Origin: an uncultured Rhodospirillales bacterium
GTDB lineage: Bacteria; Pseudomonadota; Alphaproteobacteria; Rhodospirillales; Defluviicoccaceae
Length of the DNA stretch: 10,589 bases
NCBI GenBank assembly: GCA_937127205.1
Contig: CAKZLS010000491.1
Span: 1-10,589 of the forward strand
Reading direction: 5' to 3'
How positions within the stretch are numbered: position 1 is the stretch's first letter; every line of letters begins with the position of its first letter. The position numbers and the translations under genes are program-made. Positions 1 to 5,932 of this stretch are shown here, piece after piece. The notes under the pieces are model-generated. The model worked only from the letters and a program-made list of their open reading frames with translations, had not been told where the DNA came from and did not search any database.

Positions 1-1
1 T

Positions 2-118
2 CAGCAGACCAATGAAGCGCTGCCGCCGGCGATCGCGGCGACCCTCGCGCTGGAAGTCATGGTCGGTGTCGCCCACATGGTGCCGATGACAATGGCGGAC
101 GCCGAAGCCTACGCCTGA
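2..118 (+). CDS. C-terminal 38 residues of an unidentified protein (5' truncated by window edge)
   Basis: An open frame enters from the left edge and ends at TGA 116-118. It encodes 38 residues that begin QQTNEALPPAI and finish ADAEAYA. The other two forward frames do not stay open as well: the first hits a stop within five codons. Codon use (GCG, CTG, GCC, ATC) matches the neighbouring genes, so I take it as a real gene end. The tail is alanine- and methionine-rich and looks like a buried helix, but it holds no motif I can assign to a family. It is followed within 10 bases by the GTAG repeat array, a usual place for REP-like elements just past a stop codon. Confidence 0.6.
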   Translation, partial: QQTNEALPPAIAATLALEVMVGVAHMVPMTMADAEAYA

Positions 119-125
119 ACTGCCG

Positions 126-167
126 CCCGTTACCCGTTGCCCGTAGCACGTAGCACGTAGCACGTAG
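126..167 (+). repeat. Six 7-nt tandem units (GTAG heptads) leading into a hairpin
   Basis: Six consecutive heptamers are in register. The first three are CCCGT followed by TA, TG or AG, and the last three are identical CACGTAG. The tetranucleotide GTAG therefore occurs at 143, 150, 157 and 164, with degenerate forms (GTTA, GTTG) at 129 and 136. The last copy is the GTAG directly in front of the hairpin at 168-195. The gradient from divergent to identical units towards the hairpin suggests local slippage or repeated duplication of the REP head. Confidence 0.75.
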
Positions 168-196
168 CCTGGATGGAGCGACAGCGTAATCCGGGG
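164..196 (+). repeat. REP-like element: GTAG head plus imperfect hairpin
   Basis: GTAG (164-167) is followed by an imperfect palindrome. The left arm CCTGGAT (168-174) pairs with ATCCGGG (189-195) through one G-T wobble. The loop is GC-rich and contains GAGCG and AGCG. GTAG plus a foot hairpin is the classical architecture of REP sequences moved by RAYT (Y1/HUH) transposases. The specific GTAGCC(C/T)GGAT...ATCCGGG pattern is, to my knowledge, widespread between genes of Proteobacteria. It lies between the upstream stop codon and the MDR gene, so it could also attenuate read-through. No transposase gene is present in the window. Confidence 0.65.
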
Positions 197-240
197 TATC
201 CTGTTCTGTGACGGATGTAGATCGCAACAGGAGCCCCGGA

Positions 241-1230
241 ATGGCAAAGATCGTTCGTTTTCATGAGAAGGGAGATGCCGACGTTCTCAAGCTAGAGGAC
301 GTGTCGCTGGAGGACCCGGGTCCGGGGGAGGTTCGGCTGAAGGTCGAAGCCATCGGGCTCAATCGTGCCGAGGTGATGTACCGGCAGGGACAATACCTGG
401 AAGCACCGCAACTCCCGTCGCGCATCGGCTACGAAGCGGCCGGTACCGTCGATGCGCTTGGCGAGGGCGTGGATGGTTTCGAGATCGGGGATCGAGTGAG
501 CACGATCCCGTCCTTTTCCATGGGCAAGTACGGCGTTTACGGCGAAAGCGCCACCGTTCCTGCGGCCGCCGCCGCGCTCTACCCGGAAGCGCTCTCGGCC
601 GCCGAAGGAGCCTCGATTTGGATGCAGTACCTGACGGCCTATGGCGCGCTCATGCACTACGGCCGGCTCAACAGCGACGACGTTGTTTTGATCCCGGCGG
701 CAAGCAGCAGCGTCGGATTGGCGGCCATTCAGATTGCCAAGGCCGTTGGCGCGGTGGCGATCGCGACCACGAGGGGTGCCAGCAAGAAACCCTTCCTTAT
801 GGACGCCGGCGCCGATCACGTCATCGTCACGGACGACGAAGACTTGGCCGAGCGGGTCGAGGAGATCACCGCGGGGAAGGGCGCCCGAATTATCTTTGAC
901 CCCGTGGCCGGACCGTTTCTCGAAACCCTGGCCAAAGCCGCGGCCCCGGGCGCGACCATCTTCGAGTACGGTGCGCTGTCTTTGCAGCCGACACCGTTTC
1001 CGTTGTTCACGGCCCTCGGCAAGGGGTTGTCGGTCAAAGGGTACACCTTGTTCGAGATCGTCAGCGATCCCGCCTCTCGCGAAATCGGCAAACGCTTCGT
1101 TTATGATGGGCTCGCTTCCGGCGCCTTGAAGCCGCTGATCGCGTGCACCTTCTCGTTGGAAGAGATTGCCGACGCTCATCGATACATGGAATCGAACGAA
1201 CAGATGGGAAAGATCGTCGTCACGGTTTGA
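241..1230 (+). CDS. MDR-superfamily NADPH:quinone reductase-like / zinc-less alcohol dehydrogenase family protein
   Basis: This is a 329-residue medium-chain dehydrogenase/reductase, probably a soluble NAD(P)H-dependent reductase of quinones or enones; the substrate cannot be told from sequence. The N-terminal GroES-like domain (about residues 1-120) contains PGPGEVRLKVEAIGLNRAE and GYEAAGTVDALG. The Rossmann domain follows (about 125-275), with the dinucleotide loop AASSSVG at 153-159 where classical quinone oxidoreductases have AAAGGVG, then QIAKAVGA. The protein has a single cysteine (C302), so neither a structural nor a normal catalytic zinc site exists, despite the common database name. 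I chose ATG 241 because AGGAG lies at 229-233, seven bases upstream. An in-frame GTG at 208 would add 11 residues but lacks such a site and would start just past the REP-like hairpin. It appears monocistronic and converges on ilvE. Confidence 0.9.
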   Translation: MAKIVRFHEKGDADVLKLEDVSLEDPGPGEVRLKVEAIGLNRAEVMYRQGQYLEAPQLPSRIGYEAAGTVDALGEGVDGFEIGDRVSTIPSFSMGKYGVYGESATVPAAAAALYPEALSAAEGASIWMQYLTAYGALMHYGRLNSDDVVLIPAASSSVGLAAIQIAKAVGAVAIATTRGASKKPFLMDAGADHVIVTDDEDLAERVEEITAGKGARIIFDPVAGPFLETLAKAAAPGATIFEYGALSLQPTPFPLFTALGKGLSVKGYTLFEIVSDPASREIGKRFVYDGLASGALKPLIACTFSLEEIADAHRYMESNEQMGKIVVTV

Positions 1231-1249
1231 TCGGCAATTCTAGCGGGGC

Positions 1250-1270
1250 CTGGGGGCGTGGAGCCCCCAG
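1250..1270. terminator. Stem-loop between convergent MDR gene and ilvE
   Basis: CTGGGGGC (1250-1257) pairs perfectly with GCCCCCAG (1263-1270) around a 5-nt loop, in the 50-nt gap between two convergent stop codons. The 8-bp, GC-rich stem could serve both strands. Neither side has a T-run, so it is either a bidirectional weak terminator, a 3'-end stabiliser, or a Rho-assisted site. Confidence 0.55.
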
Positions 1271-1280
1271 CCTGTAATCG

Positions 1281-2198
1281 TTACTCCGCGGCGCTAGCGG
1301 CGGCTTTGGCCGATTCCTTACTGGTCTGGCCGGTGGCTTTCTCGTAATCCTCCATCATCGCCTTGGTGATGTCGCCGGGTGTGAAGCGGTAGTGGTCGAT
1401 TTCGCCCACCGGGGTCACTTCGGCAGCGGTGCCGGTTAGGAATACTTCGGTGGCCTTGGCGAATTCGTCGGGCATGATGGCGCGTTCCACCACCTCGATG
1501 CCGCGTTCGCGGGCGAGGTCGATGACCGTCTGGCGGGTGATGCCGTTGAGGAAGCAGTCGGGCGTCGGCGTATGCAGCCGGCCGTCACCCATGACCATGA
1601 AGATGTTGGCGCCGGTGGCCTCGGCCACCTGGCCGCGCCAGTCCAGCATCAGAGCGTCGTCGTAGCCTTCGTTCTCCACCGTGTGCTTGGAGAGTGTGCA
1701 GATCATATAAAGGCCGGCGGCCTTGGCGTGCACCGGCTCGGTCTCCGGCGACGGCCGCTTCCACGGGCCGGTTTTCAAGCGGATGCCCTTCAGCCGCGCT
1801 TCCGGGGAGAAGTACGACGGCCACGGCCATGCGGCGATGGCGAGCTGGGTGGTGGTGTTTTGCGCCGACACGCCCATCATCTCGCTGCCGCGCCAGGCGA
1901 TGGGGCGGACATAGCCGTCGCGGATGCCGTTGGCCTCGCATACCTCGGCGCAGGCGCGGTCCACTTCGTCGACGCTGCACGGCAGCTCGAACCCGATCAT
2001 CTGCGCCGACGCGGCCAGCCGTTCCGAATGCTCCGTCAGCTTGAAGATGGAGCCGTTGTAAGACCGTTCGCCTTCGAATACCGCCGACGCATAGTGCAGG
2101 CCGTGAGACAGTACATGCAGCTTGGCATCGCGCCAGGGCAGCAGTTCTCCGTTGTACCAAATCAGTCCGTCGCGAGCGTCAAAAGGCACGGTATCCAT
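1281..2198 (-). CDS. ilvE: Branched-chain amino acid aminotransferase
   Basis: This is a cytosolic PLP enzyme of fold type IV. It transfers the amino group between glutamate and the 2-oxo acids of valine, leucine and isoleucine, as the last step of their synthesis and first of their breakdown. At 305 residues it has the usual family length. Visible features are YNGELLPW near residue 16, LHYASAVFEGERSY at 34-47, the PLP-binding lysine in HAKAAG (K159, the same number as in E. coli IlvE), EATGANIF at 193-200 and the signature FLTGTAAEVTPVGEID at 253-268. The C-terminal 15 residues are alanine- and lysine-rich and probably disordered. ATG 2198 is preceded by AGAGGA (2209-2214) at a good distance. 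The gene diverges from the MarR-regulator-kinase operon, so its promoter shares their intergenic region. Confidence 0.96.
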   Translation of the reverse strand: MDTVPFDARDGLIWYNGELLPWRDAKLHVLSHGLHYASAVFEGERSYNGSIFKLTEHSERLAASAQMIGFELPCSVDEVDRACAEVCEANGIRDGYVRPIAWRGSEMMGVSAQNTTTQLAIAAWPWPSYFSPEARLKGIRLKTGPWKRPSPETEPVHAKAAGLYMICTLSKHTVENEGYDDALMLDWRGQVAEATGANIFMVMGDGRLHTPTPDCFLNGITRQTVIDLARERGIEVVERAIMPDEFAKATEVFLTGTAAEVTPVGEIDHYRFTPGDITKAMMEDYEKATGQTSKESAKAAASAAE

Positions 2199-2228
2199 GA
2201 AATGTCTTTCCTCTCAATGCACCAAAGC

Positions 2229-2241
2229 GTAATATTATTAC
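2229..2241. promoter_or_regulatory. 13-nt perfect palindrome in the ilvE leader (possible operator)
   Basis: GTAATA-T-TATTAC is a perfect AT-rich inverted repeat within otherwise GC-rich DNA. It lies about 31 bases upstream of the ilvE start codon and downstream of the candidate ilvE -10. Short AT-rich palindromes of this kind are typical of MarR-family operators, and a MarR gene is divergent here. Binding is inferred only. Confidence 0.4.
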
Positions 2242-2265
2242 CTCTCTGGTTAATTTCTATTGCTT

Positions 2266-2294
2266 TTCGTATCAGTCGGCGGCATATATGTCAA
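2266..2294 (-). promoter_or_regulatory. Candidate ilvE promoter
   Basis: On the minus strand a perfect -35 hexamer TTGACA (2294 down to 2289) is followed after exactly 17 bases by TACGAA (2271 down to 2266), a 3/6 match to the -10 consensus. Transcription would begin near 2259, giving a leader of about 60 nt before the ilvE start. The -35 overlaps the palindrome at 2290-2304, so a repressor bound there would block it. The -10 is weak, so the start site is uncertain. Confidence 0.4.
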
Positions 2295-2304
2295 TATTGC
2301 TGAC
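2290..2304. promoter_or_regulatory. 15-nt inverted repeat overlapping both divergent promoters (possible MarR operator)
   Basis: GTCAATATTGCTGAC has matching arms GTCA and TGAC, and contains the smaller perfect palindrome CAATATTG (2292-2299). It coincides with the ilvE -35 hexamer on the minus strand and would lie next to the -10 of the MarR operon on the plus strand (TATATG at 2285-2290, with TTGCTT at 2260-2265, a 19-base spacing). One protein bound here could control both genes. No experimental support is visible in the sequence. Confidence 0.4.
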
Positions 2305-2340
2305 GTATTTTGTCGGCGCACTCCGGAGCCGAGGGTAGCG

Positions 2341-2862
2341 GTGGAACTAGCGGGAGCGGCCAAGTCCGCAAAAGACCCCGATCAGCCTGTCTCCATTGAG
2401 GAGGACGGCGCCGATTTCGACGAGGCCGCGCTGCGCCGGGCGATGGAATTGCTGTTCTTCGCCTATCGCGATTTTACCGGCGAAGCCGACGCCCTTCTGG
2501 CGCGCTATGGGTTCGGACGCGCTCATCATCGTGTCATTTATTTCGTCGGCCGCAACCCCGGCATTACGGTCAGCGAGTTGCTGGCCATCCTCGGGATTAC
2601 CAAGCAGAGCCTGTCGCGGGTGCTGGGCCAGCTCATGGACGGGGGCTTCATTGACCGCCGCCCCGACGCGCAGGATCGCCGATTGCGCCGTCTCCACCTG
2701 ACACCCGAAGCGGCGGCGCTGGAGCGTACCTTGACCGAACGCCAATCGCGGTTCATCGCCGCGGCTTGCTTCAAGGCGGGGCCGTCGGCGGCCGCCGGGT
2801 TCGAAGCGGTGTTACGGGCGATGATCAACCCGGACGATCGCCGGAGGGTCGGCTGTGAGTGA
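2341..2862 (+). CDS. MarR-family winged-helix regulator (PetP-like)
   Basis: This is a 173-residue DNA-binding repressor or activator, expected to act as a dimer. An acidic N-terminal stretch (about 1-30) precedes the MarR core. The winged helix spans about 74-121: ITVSELLAILGITKQSLSRV covers helices 3 and 4, and RRPDAQDRRLRRLHLT (107-122) is the wing with the family's D-R pattern. GTG 2341 is preferred because GAGGG sits at 2331-2335. The longer frame from TTG 2260 would make the AT-rich promoter region coding. The stop overlaps the response regulator start by 8 nt, so the two are translationally coupled. In Rhodobacter capsulatus a MarR-type PetP partners the regulator PetR needed for cytochrome bc1 expression. 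This pair has the same gene order and types, so orthology is plausible but unproven. Confidence 0.85.
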   Translation: MELAGAAKSAKDPDQPVSIEEDGADFDEAALRRAMELLFFAYRDFTGEADALLARYGFGRAHHRVIYFVGRNPGITVSELLAILGITKQSLSRVLGQLMDGGFIDRRPDAQDRRLRRLHLTPEAAALERTLTERQSRFIAAACFKAGPSAAAGFEAVLRAMINPDDRRRVGCE

Positions 2863-3535
2863 GACGGCGCCGCACATTCTGGTGGTGGATGACGACCACA
2901 GGCTTCGCGACCTGTTGGGGCGGTTTTTGACCGAGAGCGGCTTCGTGGTCATGACCGCGTCCGACGCCGCCGACGCGCGGCGGAAGCTGTCGAGCATTAC
3001 GGTGGACCTGATCATCCTCGATCGGATGATGCCCGGCGAAAGCGGTTTGGACTTTGCCGCGGACCTGCAGCATTCGGGGATCCCCATTCTCATGCTGACC
3101 GCCATGGGCGAGGCCGAGGACCGTATCGCCGGTCTCGAGAAGGGCGTCGACGACTATCTGGTGAAGCCGTTCGAGCCGCGAGAATTGGTGCTGCGAGTCA
3201 GCAACATCCTCAAGCGGGCGCCGCAGCCGGATACCGGTTCCCGGGAGGTCAAAATGGGTGACAAGGTGTTCGATCTCGACCGCTCGCAGCTGCTGGTGGA
3301 AGGCGAGCCGATTCGGCTTACCGATGCGGAGGCCGCGCTTCTGTCGGCGCTGGCGTCGAGGCCGGGTGCCAGCGTCAGCCGGGAGTCGCTGATCAACATG
3401 ACCGGAGCTGCCGCCAACGACCGCGCCGTGGATGTCCAGGTCATGCGCCTTCGGCGCAAGATCGAGCGCGACCCGAGCGATCCGCGTTATCTACAGACGG
3501 TGCGGGGCAAGGGCTATGTTCTTGTACCCGATTGA
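2855..3535 (+). CDS. OmpR/PhoB-type response regulator (PetR-like)
   Basis: This is a 226-residue two-component response regulator acting as a DNA-binding transcription factor. The receiver domain (about 7-120) has the acidic patch VVDDD (D12-D14), phospho-acceptor D56 in IILDRMMPG, switch threonine T82 in LTAMG and the conserved lysine K104 in VKPFEP. The C-terminal winged helix (about 130-225) contains RLTDAEAALLSAL, then RAVDVQVMRLRRKIE and the terminal wing LQTVRGKGYVLVPD. GTG 2855 follows GGAGG (2843-2847) by seven bases and overlaps the MarR stop. The histidine kinase starts 10 nt after the stop, so the kinase is the expected partner. Possible ortholog of PetR, regulator of cytochrome bc1 genes; the bc1 genes are not in this window, so targets are unknown. 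Confidence 0.93.
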   Translation: MSETAPHILVVDDDHRLRDLLGRFLTESGFVVMTASDAADARRKLSSITVDLIILDRMMPGESGLDFAADLQHSGIPILMLTAMGEAEDRIAGLEKGVDDYLVKPFEPRELVLRVSNILKRAPQPDTGSREVKMGDKVFDLDRSQLLVEGEPIRLTDAEAALLSALASRPGASVSRESLINMTGAAANDRAVDVQVMRLRRKIERDPSDPRYLQTVRGKGYVLVPD

Positions 3536-3545
3536 GTGAACCACA

Positions 3546-4850
3546 TTGACGCTCAAGAAATTTCTTCCACGCAGTCTACTCGGCCGATCCTTGCTGATCG
3601 TTGTGACGCCGCTGATCGTGCTGCAGGCGGTGTCCGCTTACATTTTCTATGAAAGCCATTGGGACCAGGTGAGCAAAAGCCTCGCACTCGGGCTCGCCGG
3701 CGATGTCGCCATGGTCGTGGATTTGCTCCGCCATGACCCCAGCGAGGCGGGCCGCGAGCAGGTTCTCAAGGCCGCCGAGCGCACCATGGACATCGCCGTA
3801 TCGTTGGAGCCGGGCGAGATCCTGCCCAACATGTACGCCATCCACACGGCGTTGGAAGGGGAGGTGAGACGGGCGCTGCGCGATCGGTTGGATAAGCCGG
3901 CGCGGGTCGACGCGGAGTCGAACCCGGACGTGGTGTTCATCGACGTTCAGTTGCCGGAAGGGGTGTTGAGTGTCGTCGCTCCACGCAGCCGACTGTTCAG
4001 TACGACCATCTATGTTTTCGTTTTGTGGACCGTGGGCGGGACGCTCATGCTGCTCGGCATCGCCACCATGTTCATGCGAAGCCAGGTGCGGCCGGTTCTC
4101 CGTCTCGCCCGCGCCGCCGACAATTTCGGCAAGGGACGCGACGTCCCCAATTTTAAGCCCGAGGGCGCGCGAGAAGTGAGACTGGCGGCCCGCGCCTTCA
4201 TAGCCATGCGGGCGCGGATCTTGCGCCAGATCACTCAGCGGACCGAGATGCTCGCCGGCGTATCGCACGACCTGCGCACGCCGCTCACGCGGATGAAACT
4301 GGAACTCGCAATGATGAAGTCATCCGATGGGGTCGCCGCCCTTAAGGATGACGTTTGCGAAATGGAGCGCATGCTTGAAGGGTATCTCGATTTTGCCCGG
4401 GGCGAGGGCGCCGAAACACCGGAGCCCCGCGATGTGGTGGCCCTGCTCGACGAGGCGGTGCGCCAAGCGAACCGGATTAGCGTTGGCGTCGAACTCAAGG
4501 CCGAGGGAGAGTTGGTGGTGCCGCTGCGACCCGATGCCTTCCGGCGCTGTATCAGCAACCTGATCGGCAACGCCTCGCGCTACGCCCGCCATGTAGCGGT
4601 GGACGCGGGCAAGCGCGGCCGGACCATTGAGATCGTCATTGACGACGACGGGCCCGGCATTCCGGAAAATCAGCGCGAAGAGGTGTTCAAACCGTTCTTT
4701 CGGCTGGAGGGGTCACGCAATCCCGGGACCGGCGGGGTGGGCCTCGGTATGACCATCGCTCGCGACGTTGCGCGTGGCCATGGAGGGGAGATCGTGCTGG
4801 GCGACTCGCCTGAGGGCGGTCTCAGAGTGAGGTTGCAGTTGCCGTTGTAA
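3546..4850 (+). CDS. EnvZ-like membrane sensor histidine kinase
   Basis: This is a 434-residue inner-membrane sensor kinase for the adjacent regulator. TM1 lies at about 13-35, followed by a periplasmic sensor region of about 120 residues. TM2 lies at about 153-177, then a HAMP linker (about 178-232). The H-box is AGVSHDLRTPLTRMKLELAM with phospho-accepting H241, very close to EnvZ. The N-box SNLIGNASRYA is at 337-347, the G1 box DDDGPGIPE at 366-374, the F-box VFKPFFRLE at 380-388 and the G2 box GGVGLGMTIARDVARGHGG at 396-414. All catalytic elements are intact. The start is TTG 3546: an in-frame stop lies just upstream, and the next ATG falls after TM1. The ribosome site is poor (GAG), so expression likely depends on coupling to the regulator 10 nt upstream. 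Confidence 0.92.
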   Translation: MTLKKFLPRSLLGRSLLIVVTPLIVLQAVSAYIFYESHWDQVSKSLALGLAGDVAMVVDLLRHDPSEAGREQVLKAAERTMDIAVSLEPGEILPNMYAIHTALEGEVRRALRDRLDKPARVDAESNPDVVFIDVQLPEGVLSVVAPRSRLFSTTIYVFVLWTVGGTLMLLGIATMFMRSQVRPVLRLARAADNFGKGRDVPNFKPEGAREVRLAARAFIAMRARILRQITQRTEMLAGVSHDLRTPLTRMKLELAMMKSSDGVAALKDDVCEMERMLEGYLDFARGEGAETPEPRDVVALLDEAVRQANRISVGVELKAEGELVVPLRPDAFRRCISNLIGNASRYARHVAVDAGKRGRTIEIVIDDDGPGIPENQREEVFKPFFRLEGSRNPGTGGVGLGMTIARDVARGHGGEIVLGDSPEGGLRVRLQLPL

Positions 4851-4878
4851 CCCGCGGCACGGAAACTTTCGATAATGC

Positions 4879-5214
4879 TCAGTAAAGCCGGCCGCCGTTG
4901 GGAACCGGCAGGGAGGGGCCGATCAGCACGACCTCGCCGTCGGCATCTGGAAATCCCAAGACCAGAACCTCGGACATGAACGGACCGATTTGGCGCGGTG
5001 GGAAATTGACTACGGCTGCGACCTGACGCCCGACCAGCTTCTCGGAGTCATAATGCCGGGTGATCTGCGCCGAGCTCTTGCGCTCGCCTAAATCGGCGCC
5101 GAAGTCGACCCAGAGCTTCAGCGAAGGGTTGCGGGCTTCGGGGAAGGTCTCGGCCCGGGTCACCGTGCCGACGCGGATGTCCACCTTTAGAAACTCATCG
5201 TAAGAGATCGTCAT
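4879..5214 (-). CDS. csaA: CsaA-type tRNA-binding protein / chaperone
   Basis: This is a 111-residue stand-alone OB-fold protein of the EMAP/Arc1p-like tRNA-binding family. The motifs of CsaA are clear: LKVDIRVGTVTRAETFPEAR at 9-28, SSAQIT at 47-52, VVNFPPRQIGPFMSEVLVLG at 68-87 and the terminal PVPNGGRLY. CsaA homologues bind tRNA-like RNA as homodimers. In Bacillus CsaA was described as an export-related chaperone, but its job in Proteobacteria is unclear. ATG 5214 has only a weak upstream site (GAGAG). The gene converges on the histidine kinase with 28 bases between stops and no obvious terminator there. It is separated from the upstream phasin by that gene's terminator, so it probably has its own promoter in 5215-5260, though I cannot point to one. 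Confidence 0.93.
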   Translation of the reverse strand: MTISYDEFLKVDIRVGTVTRAETFPEARNPSLKLWVDFGADLGERKSSAQITRHYDSEKLVGRQVAAVVNFPPRQIGPFMSEVLVLGFPDADGEVVLIGPSLPVPNGGRLY

Positions 5215-5258
5215 AACACTCTCGGTTCGCTTCTCATGCCACAGCGGACCCCATACGG

Positions 5259-5284
5259 AAACGGCCGCCCCAAGGGACGGCCGT
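5259..5284 (-). terminator. Rho-independent-type terminator of the phasin gene
   Basis: Read on the minus strand just past the phasin stop, ACGGCCG pairs with CGGCCGT (5278-5284 with 5261-5267). The inner CCC/GGG extends the stem past one unpaired base, leaving a loop of about 3 nt. A short T-run follows (5261-5259 as TTT). The stem is strong and the T-tract short; the position fits termination of a highly expressed phasin message before csaA. Confidence 0.65.
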
Positions 5285-5307
5285 CACGATGGAGGTTGTG
5301 AAACCGC

Positions 5308-5781
5308 CTATGACTTCATTTTAAGAACCATGTCCTTGATTTCGTCAAGGCTCTCGGAGATGCGGCCGTTGATGGTGTTGGTCGCTTCTTCGCGGGACTT
5401 GGAAACCATTTCCGCCAGCTCACGCATGTTGCCCAGCGCGCGCTCGAATGCTTCCTTGGCCAGTTCGGCCTGCTTCGCGGCGGCTTCGGGCGGCGAGCCG
5501 CTCTTGGAGATCGTGTCGAGCCCCTTGGAGGCCTCGTTCATGGTTTCTTGAAGGATCTCGGCCTGACGCTTGGCAACGGCCTGGGCGCCCTCGAAAGCGA
5601 CGCGGTTGGCGTTGGTCAGTGCTTCCATGTTCTTCTTCTGCGCGGCGACCAATGAGTCTACATCGACGCCGGGAAGGTTGAACTGTTTTACGGCTTTGGT
5701 GAATTCTTCCGCCATCTTGGTGGGATCGAAGTCACCCATGATCTTGCTGAAGTCGACGGGAAATTCGGGTGCTTTTGCCAT
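5308..5781 (-). CDS. phaP: Phasin family polyhydroxyalkanoate granule-associated protein
   Basis: This is a 157-residue, mostly helical amphipathic protein with no cysteine, matching phasin family proteins that coat polyhydroxyalkanoate granules and limit their coalescence. The N-terminal segment contains FSKIMGDFDPTKMAEEFTKA and LPGVDVDSLVAAQKKNMEAL (36-55), a hallmark of this family. The rest is long helices (about 56-155) rich in Ala, Glu and Lys with heptad-like patterns, suiting oligomers. ATG 5781 is preceded by a full AAGGAG (5795-5790), 8 nt away, as expected for an abundant protein. It stands alone with its own promoter, PhaR-like operators and terminator. No PHA synthase, thiolase or PhaR gene is in the window, so the PHA role rests on family and operators. 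Confidence 0.9.
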   Translation of the reverse strand: MAKAPEFPVDFSKIMGDFDPTKMAEEFTKAVKQFNLPGVDVDSLVAAQKKNMEALTNANRVAFEGAQAVAKRQAEILQETMNEASKGLDTISKSGSPPEAAAKQAELAKEAFERALGNMRELAEMVSKSREEATNTINGRISESLDEIKDMVLKMKS

Positions 5782-5797
5782 TAGAAACTCTCCTTAT

Positions 5798-5811
5798 GCC
5801 CCTCCAGGGGC
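5798..5811 (-). promoter_or_regulatory. Short hairpin in the phasin 5' leader next to the ribosome site
   Basis: GCCCC pairs with GGGGC around a 4-nt loop, two bases upstream of the AAGGAG of the phasin gene. On the mRNA it would form a compact stem that leaves the ribosome site free. Such 5' stems can stabilise abundant messages; a regulatory role is speculative. Confidence 0.4.
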
Positions 5812-5834
5812 GCTGCAATTCGGTTGACGCAAAC

Positions 5835-5863
5835 ACTATTGTCCAAACGATATGGTCTGTCAA
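5835..5863 (-). promoter_or_regulatory. Phasin promoter (sigma-70 type)
   Basis: On the minus strand a perfect -35 TTGACA (5863 to 5858) and AATAGT (5840 to 5835, 4/6 match to the -10 consensus) are separated by exactly 17 bases. The start would be near 5828, giving a leader of about 47 nt before the ATG. The two TGC-rich operators lie directly upstream of the -35. Confidence 0.6.
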
Positions 5864-5869
5864 CAAAAA

Positions 5870-5907
5870 TGCTGCACTGCACAAAACAAAATTGCTGCTC
5901 TGCAGCA
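5870..5907. promoter_or_regulatory. Two TGC-rich operators, probable PhaR binding sites
   Basis: Site 1 is CTGC-ACT-GCAC (5872-5882). Site 2 is the perfect palindrome TGCTGC-TCT-GCAGCA (5893-5907), which contains CTGC-N3-GCAG. As I recall, PhaR of Rhodobacter recognises CTGCN3GCAG and Paracoccus PhaR binds TGC-rich DNA upstream of phaP, repressing it until granules titrate the repressor. Site centres are 23 bp apart, about two helical turns. Both sites lie 90-125 bp upstream of the phasin start codon, just beyond the -35. A larger perfect inverted repeat, arms AAAAATGCTGC (5865-5875) and GCAGCATTTTT (5902-5912), spans the pair. Confidence 0.65.
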
Positions 5908-5911
5908 TTTT

Positions 5912-5917
5912 TATAAT
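5912..5917 (+). promoter_or_regulatory. Perfect -10 hexamer on the plus strand beside the PhaR-type operator
   Basis: TATAAT at 5912-5917 begins four bases after the palindromic operator. No good -35 lies at 16-18 bases upstream, so it is either a weak divergent promoter or an accident of AT-rich DNA. If active, it would transcribe 5924 onward, where there is only a doubtful small frame. Confidence 0.25.
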
Positions 5918-5932
5918 ATATTGAATTTATTG

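Noticed and set aside
126..167. CRISPR-like array
   Set aside because: Units are 7 nt with no spacers, so it is a simple tandem repeat attached to a REP-like hairpin.
292..1179. Long 295-codon minus-strand open frame opposite the MDR gene
   Set aside because: It mirrors the real gene in antisense. Its product is Arg/Gly-rich with no family motif, whereas the plus-strand protein has clear MDR domains and a ribosome site.
2260..2340. Extended N-terminus of the MarR gene from TTG 2260
   Set aside because: It would place coding sequence over the AT-rich promoter and palindromes, lacks a ribosome site, and the 27 residues do not fit the MarR family. GTG 2341 has GAGGG at the right distance.
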